DNA from: JBKPNZ01 sp046732895
Lineage (GTDB): Bacteria; Actinomycetota; Thermoleophilia; Solirubrobacterales; 70-9
Direction: 5' to 3'
NCBI GenBank assembly: GCA_046732895.1
Contig: JBKPNZ010000028.1
Coordinates: 1 to 20,452 of the forward strand
Length of the DNA stretch: 20,452 nt
In this document: positions 12,057-17,367 of the stretch, one piece after another
Layout of the letters: every line of letters starts with the position of its first letter
Position numbering within the stretch: position 1 is the first letter of the stretch
Program-made: the position numbers and the translations under genes
The notes under the pieces: model-generated
Database searches by the model: none
Told to the model about the DNA's origin: nothing
What the model saw: the letters and a program-made list of their open reading frames with translations, nothing else

Positions 12057-14764
12057 GGTGGGTCCAGGAGTTCTCGGAGGGATCCCGCGACCAGCGCGAG
12101 CTCCTAGGGGGAAAGGGCGCCGGCATCGCCGAGATGACCCGAGTCCTCGGAGCCGAACGGGTGCCGGCCGGGTTCACGATCACGACCGAGGCCTGCGTCG
12201 CGTACATGGAGCGACACGAGCTGCCGGCCGGGCTCGCCGAGGACGTCGACGAGGCGCTGGCCGCGCTCGAGCGGGCGACCGGGCGGTCGCTCGGGGACCC
12301 GCACGACCCGCTGTTGGTCTCGGTGCGCTCGGGAGCGCGTGTGTCGATGCCCGGGATGCTGGACACGGTCCTCAACCTCGGGCTCAACGACGAGTCGGTG
12401 GCCGGCCTCGCCGACAGCACCGGGAGCGAGCGCTTCGCGTGGGACTCCTATCGGAGGCTCGTCCAGATGTTCGGAAACGTCGTCCGTGGCATCCCCTCGG
12501 CGACCTTCGAGCGCGCCCTAGAGGAGGCGAAGGACCGAGCCGGCGCCGGCGCCGACACCGAGCTCGACGCGAAGGCGTTGTGCGAGTTGACCACCACCTT
12601 CGGCAGCATCTTCGAGCAGGAGACCGGCGAGCGCTTCCCACAGGCACCGCGGGAGCAACTCCGGCAGGCGATCACGGCGGTCTTCGACTCGTGGGAGGGC
12701 GAACGGGCGGTGGCCTATCGGCGCATCAACGGCATCCCCGACACCTGGGGCACCGCGGTCAACGTCCAACGGATGGTCTTCGGCAACCGCGGCGGCGCCT
12801 CTGGCTCGGGCGTCGCCTTCAGTCGCGACGCGCGGACCGGCGAGCCCACCCCCTCGGGCGACTTCCTTCCCAACGCGCAGGGCGAGGACGTCGTAGCCGG
12901 TACCCGCGACCCCGAGGACCTGGAGGCGCTGGCCGGCCACCTCCCCGAAGCGCATGCCCAGCTCCTGCGCGATCTCTCGCAGCTCGAGTCGCACTACAAG
13001 GACATGCAGGACGTGGAGTTCACGATCGAGGAGGGCCGCCTCTTCCTGCTTCAGACCCGCGCCGCCAAGCGGCCCGCCCAGGCGGCCGTCCGCTTCGCCG
13101 TAGACGCCGTGGGTGAAAAGCTGCTGACGCGGGAGGAGGCGCTGCTCACGATCGACGCCGAGGCGCTGGAGGCGCTCCTTCATCGCATCTTCGATCCGGC
13201 GCATGAGTTCGAGGTGTTGACGACGGGGGTCGCGGCCTCGCCCGGCGCCGCCAGCGGGGCGATCGCGCTCAGCGCGCCGGACGCACTCAGGCGCGCCGCC
13301 GATGGCGAGAACGTGATCCTGGTGCGCCCGTTCACCGAGGCCGACGACGTCGCCGGGTTCCACGCCGCGCGGGGGATCCTCACCGCGCAGGGAGGCAAGG
13401 CCTCGCACGCAGCGCTCGTCGCCCGCGGCATGGGCCGTCCCTGCGTCACCGGCGCCTCGGGGGTCAAGATCGACCTCGATCGCGGGGTGGTCCGGATCGG
13501 CGAGGTCGAGCTGGCGGCTGGCGATCTGATCGCGATCGAGGGAACCACGGGCAGGGTCACGGCCGAGGAGGTCCCGCTGATCGAGCCCGAGCTCGGCGAT
13601 GATTTCCGGCAGGTCCTGCGCTGGTCCGACGAAGTGCGCCGGCTCGGGGTCCGCGCCAACGCCGACACCGCCGAGGACGCGGCCAAGGCCCGCTCGTTCG
13701 GCGCCGAGGGCATCGGCCTCTGCCGGACCGAGCACATGTTCTTCGGCGAGGACCGGGGGGAGCTGGTGCGCGAGATGTTCGTCGCCGCGGCGCGCTGGCG
13801 CCGAGCCGAGGTACTTGCGTCGGGCGACGACCAGCCGGCGCCGCCGGAGCTCGAGACGGCGCGGGAGGACTTCCACGCTGCCCTCGAGCACCTCGGCGAG
13901 TTGCAGCGTGCCGATTTCGCGGCGATCCTGCATGAGATGCGCGGCCTTCCGGTGACGGTGCGCCTGCTCGACCCGCCGCTGCATGAGTTCCTCTCGCTCG
14001 AGCACTTCGAGGCAGAGGTCCGCCGGCTCGAGGCCGCCTCCGACGACCGCCTCACCCACGCCCGCGAGGCCGCCGAGATCGTCCGCGACCTGCAGGAGGC
14101 GAACCCAATGCTGGGCACCCGCGGCGTGCGGCTCGCGTTCCTGTACCCGCAGATCTACGAGATGCAGGTTGGAGCCCTCGTCGGCGCCGCCGCCGAGGCC
14201 GCGGTCGCCGGCGACAGCCCAATCATCGAGGTCATGATCCCGCTGGTCGCCTACGAGACCGAGCTCCGCCAGCTGCGGGAGACCGTGGTCAGGGTCGCCG
14301 AGGAGGCGGGGCGGGCCGCGGGAAGAGCGGTTCCGTACACGGTCGGGACGATGATCGAGCTTCCGCGGGCCTGCCTCATCGCGGGTCACATCGCGCACCA
14401 CGCGGACTTCTTCTCGTTCGGCACGAACGACCTCACGCAGACGACGATCGGCCTCTCGCGCGACGACGTCGAGGGCAGCTTCATGCCCTCCTACCTCGCC
14501 GGGCGGATCATCGACCGCAGTCCCTTCGAGGTGATCGACGGGCCGGGCGTCGGCGAGCTCGTCCGGATCGGCGCCGAGCGCGGTCGCGAGGCCAACCCGG
14601 AGCTGAAGCTCGGGATCTGCGGAGAGCACGGCGGCGATCCGGAGAGCATCCGCTTCTTCGACTCGCTCGGCCTCGACTACGTCAGCTGCTCTCCCTACCG
14701 GGCGCCGATCGCCCGCGTCGCCGCGGCGCAAGCGGCGGTCAGCGCCGGTGGCCGGCCAGCGTGA
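12053..14764 (+). CDS. ppdK: Pyruvate, phosphate dikinase (PPDK)
   Basis: A cytoplasmic enzyme that interconverts pyruvate, ATP and phosphate with PEP, AMP and pyrophosphate. All three domains are present in 903 residues, the normal length. The N-terminal ATP-grasp domain shows LLGGKGAGIAEM (17-28) and VSVRSGARVSMPGMLDTVLN (89-108). The central phosphohistidine domain has His452 in GGKASHAALVARGMG. The C-terminal PEP/pyruvate barrel has FFSFGTNDLTQTTIGLSRDD and the catalytic Cys856 in GICGEHGGDPESI. The ATG at 12053 overlaps the lyase stop by 4 bases, so translation is probably coupled. In this operon it would turn pyruvate from the lyase into PEP for gluconeogenesis. No gene for the PPDK regulatory kinase is seen nearby. 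Confidence 0.96.
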   Translation: MRWVQEFSEGSRDQRELLGGKGAGIAEMTRVLGAERVPAGFTITTEACVAYMERHELPAGLAEDVDEALAALERATGRSLGDPHDPLLVSVRSGARVSMPGMLDTVLNLGLNDESVAGLADSTGSERFAWDSYRRLVQMFGNVVRGIPSATFERALEEAKDRAGAGADTELDAKALCELTTTFGSIFEQETGERFPQAPREQLRQAITAVFDSWEGERAVAYRRINGIPDTWGTAVNVQRMVFGNRGGASGSGVAFSRDARTGEPTPSGDFLPNAQGEDVVAGTRDPEDLEALAGHLPEAHAQLLRDLSQLESHYKDMQDVEFTIEEGRLFLLQTRAAKRPAQAAVRFAVDAVGEKLLTREEALLTIDAEALEALLHRIFDPAHEFEVLTTGVAASPGAASGAIALSAPDALRRAADGENVILVRPFTEADDVAGFHAARGILTAQGGKASHAALVARGMGRPCVTGASGVKIDLDRGVVRIGEVELAAGDLIAIEGTTGRVTAEEVPLIEPELGDDFRQVLRWSDEVRRLGVRANADTAEDAAKARSFGAEGIGLCRTEHMFFGEDRGELVREMFVAAARWRRAEVLASGDDQPAPPELETAREDFHAALEHLGELQRADFAAILHEMRGLPVTVRLLDPPLHEFLSLEHFEAEVRRLEAASDDRLTHAREAAEIVRDLQEANPMLGTRGVRLAFLYPQIYEMQVGALVGAAAEAAVAGDSPIIEVMIPLVAYETELRQLRETVVRVAEEAGRAAGRAVPYTVGTMIELPRACLIAGHIAHHADFFSFGTNDLTQTTIGLSRDDVEGSFMPSYLAGRIIDRSPFEVIDGPGVGELVRIGAERGREANPELKLGICGEHGGDPESIRFFDSLGLDYVSCSPYRAPIARVAAAQAAVSAGGRPA

Positions 14765-14895
14765 AGCGCCACCCGGCTCTCCTCGAGCAGGACCTCGGAG
14801 CGGGTGGCCTGCACGGTCACCTCCTCGACGGTGCCGGTCGGTCCCTCGAGGGCCCCGTACTGCTCGAAGAGGAACGGAGGCTGGGCGATCGACTC
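14695..14895 (-). pseudogene. Minus-strand coding-like fragment at the end of cassette B, family unknown
   Basis: The minus strand reads AQPPFLFEQYGALEGPTGTV followed by EEVTVQATRSEVLLEESRVA to a stop at 14695-14697, with G or C at almost every third codon position. That bias is hard to explain unless this strand was once coding. The last part overlaps the 3' end of ppdK, and no convincing start is seen. I do not recognise the family. It is probably a truncated gene left when cassette B was assembled. Confidence 0.3.
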
Positions 14896-14953
14896 CGTAT
14901 CCCGTGACCCGCAGCGCTTGACGCAAGCTCGGGCGTGCGCGGAAGAGGGCCTT

Positions 14954-14973
14954 GGGGTACCAATCGGGGTACC
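14954..14973 (+). repeat. Direct-repeat pair GGGGTACC, 12-bp period, left of tRNA fragment 3
   Basis: Two copies of GGGGTACC (14954-14961 and 14966-14973) are separated by AATC. They end 86 bases before the third tRNA-fMet fragment. In one forward frame this region reads WGTNRGTELSESQLISED and runs open until a TAA inside the tRNA fragment. It may be the tail of a lost integrase gene or a pair of arm-type integrase sites. Confidence 0.45.
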
Positions 14974-15059
14974 GAACTGAGCGAATCTCAGCTGATCTCA
15001 GAGGACCTCATCGTGCCTGATAGCCGGTCACAGCAGCGCATCGAGCCACCCCGAGGGAT

Positions 15060-15104
15060 CTCATAACCCGGAGGTCGTGGGTTCAAATCCCACCCCCGCT
15101 ACTC
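15060..15104 (+). repeat. tRNA-fMet 3' fragment, copy 3 (attachment-site remnant)
   Basis: Bases 15060-15101 equal tRNA bases 2355-2396 exactly, and the next three (CTC) also match the sequence after the intact tRNA. There is no 5' half. The terminator behind it (15108-15131) is related to the one behind the intact gene. This may be the original chromosomal tRNA end, displaced by later insertions. Confidence 0.93.
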
Positions 15105-15107
15105 ATG

Positions 15108-15131
15108 AAGCCCCTGCTAATGCGGGGGTTT
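15108..15131 (+). terminator. Hairpin terminator behind tRNA fragment copy 3
   Basis: Stem AAGCCCCTGC (15108-15117) with GCGGGGGTTT (15122-15131), including two G-U pairs, closed by TAAT. Loop, position and the following CGCTTGG resemble the terminator after the intact tRNA-fMet (2400-2431), which points to common origin. Confidence 0.75.
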
Positions 15132-15164
15132 CGCTTGGTGATGAACCTTCTCGAGCTTCCACAA

Positions 15165-15181
15165 GGTACCGCCGGGGTACC
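15165..15181 (+). repeat. Direct-repeat pair GGTACC, 11-bp period, right of tRNA fragment 3
   Basis: GGTACC occurs at 15165-15170 and 15176-15181. It shares its core with the pair on the left side of the same fragment. A forward frame through it reads GTAGVPRVERNGFESR to a stop at 15213, a form typical of an integrase tail running into a tRNA. That reading is tentative. Confidence 0.4.
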
Positions 15182-15186
15182 AAGAG

Positions 15187-15220
15187 TCGAGCGAAACGGG
15201 TTCGAATCCCGGTAGCGGTG
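15187..15220 (+). other. tRNA-like T-arm remnant
   Basis: CGGGTTCGAATCCCG (15197-15211) is a T-loop with four G-C pairs of stem, followed by TAGCGGT and a G that could be a 3' acceptor strand. No other tRNA arm can be folded upstream. A strong terminator follows at 15229. It may be the 3' end of another tRNA used as an integration target, but the isoacceptor cannot be named. Confidence 0.35.
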
Positions 15221-15228
15221 CCGTACGG

Positions 15229-15253
15229 ATCCCGCTTTCGCTAGCGGGATTTT
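15229..15253 (+). terminator. Intrinsic terminator after the tRNA-like remnant
   Basis: A perfect 8-bp stem ATCCCGCT (15229-15236) with AGCGGGAT (15243-15250), a 6-base loop and a following TTT. Placement directly after a T-arm suggests it once ended a tRNA transcript. Confidence 0.65.
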
Positions 15254-15394
15254 CGTGACTTCAGGTCGGGCCGCGCCCCCAGCATTCGCCCCAGTGCAGG
15301 GGACTGAGGCCGGACGTAATGGCGTCCTGCGGCGGTTAACGGAGCGGACAGACGATCCGGCCCGTCTCGGCCGCACGGATGGTGCGCGAAAAAC

Positions 15395-15414
15395 ATTCGC
15401 TTTGCATGGAAAGC
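15395..15414 (+). repeat. Palindromic repeat R1 (CGCTTTGCATGGAAAGC type)
   Basis: The 18-base core TCGCTTTGCATGGAAAGC (15397-15414) recurs at 20220-20237 without change and at 16386-16403 with one change. It can form a short hairpin, GCTTT/AAAGC, around GCATGG. All copies lie between genes and in the same orientation. Confidence 0.7.
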
Positions 15415-15442
15415 AGACGCCGGGATTATGCGCAGCCGGCGC

Positions 15443-16162
15443 TCAGCTGATCCCTGAAAGGGCAGCAGCGATCGCGAAGCCCAGAACGGTGACCAGTCCC
15501 GAGATGTCGCCACCCTTGCGGACCGCTTCCGGGACCATCGAGTCGATCAGCATCACCAGAAGCGCACCGGCGGCGAAACCGTCAACGCCGGCGTTCAGGT
15601 TGTCCGACACGTTGTCGGCGATCGCGTAACCAGCGACGGAGGCCGCGGTGCAGACCAGGGCGATGAACACCCAGAGCCGGCGGATCGCCGCCGGTCGGGT
15701 CCCCGCGGCGCGCATCTCTACGGACGAGCCGATCGCCTCCGGGAGGTTGGAGACGAAGATCGCGACGAGCAGCCCGACACTGACCCCCTCGCCCGCCGCG
15801 ATCCCGATTCCGAGCACGAGCTGCTCGGGGATGCCGTCGAGCAACGCGCCGAGGGCGAGCGCGGTCCCGGAGTCCTCATCGGCCGCCGCCCCATTACCGC
15901 GCCGGCGTCGTCGACCCAGCCGCCGGTTGAGTGCGAAGTAGGTGATCGCGCCGAGGCCGAGCCCCAGCCCCAGCACCCCATGGTCGCCGAGACGCGCGCC
16001 TTCTTCCGCGAGGTCGAAGCTGACGGCGCTGATCAGGGCGCCTGCCCCGAAGGCGAGCACGAGCCCGACGAGGCGACCGGGCCAGGGCCTGGCCATCCCG
16101 AGCAATGCGCCGATGACCAGCGACGACGCGGCGAGCGCGCCCCATCCGAGCGCCGCCGTCAC
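15443..16162 (-). CDS. ZIP-family-like metal transporter, 239 aa
   Basis: A membrane protein with about seven to eight hydrophobic helices and an Arg-rich cytoplasmic loop (RRLGRRRRRGN, near residue 80) in the usual place between the third and fourth helices. The two ZIP signature helices read ALLDGIPEQLVLGIGI and VSNLPEAIGSSVEM. ZIP proteins take divalent metals such as zinc into the cytoplasm. The His of the classical HNxPEG motif is replaced by Asp-Gly here, and Gly after Pro-Glu by Gln, so metal choice or activity may differ. The start is GTG at 16162, with AGAGGA upstream. The gene stands alone, with repeats on both sides. Confidence 0.8.
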   Translation of the reverse strand: MTAALGWGALAASSLVIGALLGMARPWPGRLVGLVLAFGAGALISAVSFDLAEEGARLGDHGVLGLGLGLGAITYFALNRRLGRRRRRGNGAAADEDSGTALALGALLDGIPEQLVLGIGIAAGEGVSVGLLVAIFVSNLPEAIGSSVEMRAAGTRPAAIRRLWVFIALVCTAASVAGYAIADNVSDNLNAGVDGFAAGALLVMLIDSMVPEAVRKGGDISGLVTVLGFAIAAALSGIS

Positions 16163-16665
16163 GGCGAGGGTCCTCTGCGTAGGCGGCGCTCGAGCTCCTC
16201 GTCGGGGATAAGCGTGGCGGCCTCCAATTATGGGTGTGAGGCGATCCTATTGGGCGCGCGGACCGGAGGAACCTTCATGAACTGCCGCGAGTAGATGTCC
16301 TTCTGTTCCAGGTGCTGGCGCGAATGAACGAACAACCCCGTGCCGGACCAAAGCGAAATAGATGCTTTGGATGAAAAGCCGCTATTCGCTTCGCATGGAA
16401 AGCGGTACTGCGGCGCGACTTGCCAATTCCTGCATCCAATCCTTGGTCAGCACGAACAAGTTGCCGCCGCCCGTGACGCCGGACTGCGCGGCTAGGCGGC
16501 TCATGCATTTCCAATCGACTTCGTCACCCTGCCCGACCCTTCCCCGTACCTGAAAGCCACGATTGCAGTCCGCACCCGTTCCGGTTTAGGCTCGTCAATA
16601 TCCCCTGGGCGGGGGGTTCGGATCGCCTACTCACAGGGCGGCCCAGGGCAGGAAAGGAGTTCACG
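16163..16665. other. Intergenic stretch with repeat pair R2
   Basis: No gene with a convincing start or codon bias is seen in these 503 bases. They contain the repeat R2 with a neighbouring imperfect copy (16351-16405). The last 100 bases must include the promoter of the small secreted protein, but I cannot pick out a clear -35/-10 pair. Confidence 0.55.
16351..16405 (+). repeat. Palindromic repeat R2 with a degenerate second copy, forming a larger hairpin
   Basis: A full copy ATTCGCTTCGCATGGAAAGC (16384-16403, one change from R1) follows a degenerate copy, GATGCTTTGGATGAAAAGC (16361-16379). Flanking AGCGAAATAG (16352-16361) and CTATTCGCT (16382-16390) are inverted repeats with one bulged base. 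The whole unit could therefore fold into a long stem. Confidence 0.6.
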
Positions 16666-16896
16666 ATGAAGCGACGCCTAATTGCGGGCGCGACAGCTCT
16701 GGTCCTCTTCGCCGCTATGACCGCACCAGCATCTGCCGATCGAGGTTCGCCTGGATCGACCTTTCCCGAGCAGCCGGGGGCGAACGTTGCTACCGGGTGC
16801 GCGGCGGTCACGGCAAATGTGGGCACCGGCATCACGAACGACTCGGACACGGCGTTTGCAATCCAGAGCAGCCTCATCACCGACGCCTGCTCCTGA
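16666..16896 (+). CDS. Small secreted protein, unknown function, 76 aa
   Basis: A clear Sec signal peptide occupies residues 1-24 (MKRRLIAGATALVLF, then a cut after Ala-Ser-Ala). The mature part is about 52 residues, rich in Gly, Thr, Ser and Ala, with two Cys (45 and 75) that could form a disulphide. AAGGAG stands 7 bases before the ATG. I do not recognise the family. The gene lies upstream of another secreted-protein gene in the same direction, separated by a terminator, so the two are probably separate transcripts. The signal peptide and ribosome binding site argue for a real gene despite the short length. Confidence 0.75.
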   Translation: MKRRLIAGATALVLFAAMTAPASADRGSPGSTFPEQPGANVATGCAAVTANVGTGITNDSDTAFAIQSSLITDACS

Positions 16897-17185
16897 CGCT
16901 CTGGGCGCGGCCGCACGCCTCTCAACTCCCCCCTTTGACACGCGGTCAGGCGCCCAACTTCGGATAGTCGCGCAATATAGGCAGGACCGCTCGGGGTCGG
17001 GCGGTCCTGTCCTTCGTGGCGACTCCGCATCAGGATCTCGTCCTTCGGCAGCTTCTGGGCGACACGTGTGCGAGCAGAAGCGGACATCCCCGGCTACCTG
17101 CACCTTGCAGCCGGGGTGAGCAGTAGAGCCGTTCGCGATCAGCCAACCGGAAACCGCCTACCGTGGACGAATCACCGATCCCTCG
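16897..17185. other. Intergenic stretch after the small secreted gene
   Basis: No gene is seen. It contains the terminator at 16982-17009 and, at 16935-16940, an isolated TTGACA without a good -10 partner. The sequence up to 17185 shows no codon bias in either direction. Confidence 0.5.
16982..17009 (+). terminator. Hairpin terminator of the small secreted gene
   Basis: A perfect 9-bp stem CAGGACCGC (16982-16990) with GCGGTCCTG (17001-17009) and a 10-base loop, followed by TCCTT. It lies 86 bases after the stop codon. Confidence 0.65.
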
Positions 17186-17214
17186 TTGTGGGAAATCGGT
17201 AACCGATCTGTAGT
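17186..17214 (+). promoter_or_regulatory. Putative promoter with palindromic operator in the spacer
   Basis: TTGTGG (17186-17191) and TGTAGT (17209-17214) are 17 bases apart, a weak -35/-10 pair. The spacer contains the perfect palindrome ATCGGT-A-ACCGAT (17195-17207). A transcript would start near 17221, at the base where the first leader stem begins. Confidence 0.4.
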
Positions 17215-17219
17215 AGGGC

Positions 17220-17345
17220 CCCCTTGCCTCAACGGCACCCTTCTGAGAGCGTCGTCACACGCTCCGACCAAGGAAAGGCAAGGGGTCAGCCCCGCGGTTC
17301 CTAGTCGGTGTCATCGGAGGGCGACCGACGCTGCCACAGGTCGCC
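17220..17345 (+). ncRNA. Structured 5' leader with competing hairpins, candidate cis-regulatory RNA
   Basis: Long stem: CCCCTTGCCT (17220-17229) with AGGCAAGGGG (17276-17285), enclosing GAGCGT/ACGCTC (17247-17252, 17259-17264). Two alternatives compete. GGGG-TCAG-CCCC (17282-17293) uses the 3' side of the long stem. GGCGACC/GGTCGCC (17320-17326, 17339-17345), next to the ribosome binding site, competes with GTCGGT/ACCGAC (17304-17309, 17324-17329). Mutually exclusive stems ending at the ribosome binding site are typical of translational control. I do not recognise a known riboswitch class. Confidence 0.4.
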
Positions 17346-17367
17346 GATCCCAAAAGGAAGGTGATTC

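Larger units (their letters stand above)
8651..15101. mobile_element. Cassette B: tRNA-fMet-bounded island carrying mct, mch, acyl-CoA lyase and PPDK
   Basis: The block is bounded by tRNA-fMet 3' fragments at 8609-8650 and 15060-15101. Its four intact genes belong to one pathway: two on the minus strand (mch-mct) and two on the plus strand (lyase-ppdK), from a shared 60-base divergent region. Gene debris lies at both ends (8698-8856 and 14695-14895). No integrase gene is recognisable. The boundaries are directly visible; mobility is inferred. Confidence 0.6.
14765..15442. other. Gene-free junction to the right of cassette B
   Basis: No intact gene lies between ppdK and the ZIP transporter. 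In order, the stretch holds a coding-like minus fragment (14695-14895), a pair of GGGGTACC repeats (14954-14973), the third tRNA-fMet fragment with its terminator (15060-15131), a second pair of GGTACC repeats (15165-15181), a tRNA-like T-arm (15197-15211), a terminator (15229-15253) and the palindromic repeat R1 (15395-15414). Confidence 0.7.

Noticed and set aside
12518..14926. Very long minus-strand open frame (802 codons) opposite ppdK
   Set aside because: It is the antisense of a full-length, motif-complete PPDK in high-GC DNA. Its translation is Arg-rich and shows no domain.
15060..15220. CRISPR-like array from the repeated GGTTCAAATCC / GGTTCGAATCC motifs
   Set aside because: These are tRNA T-arms at irregular distances. 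No regularly spaced repeats or cas genes occur in the window.
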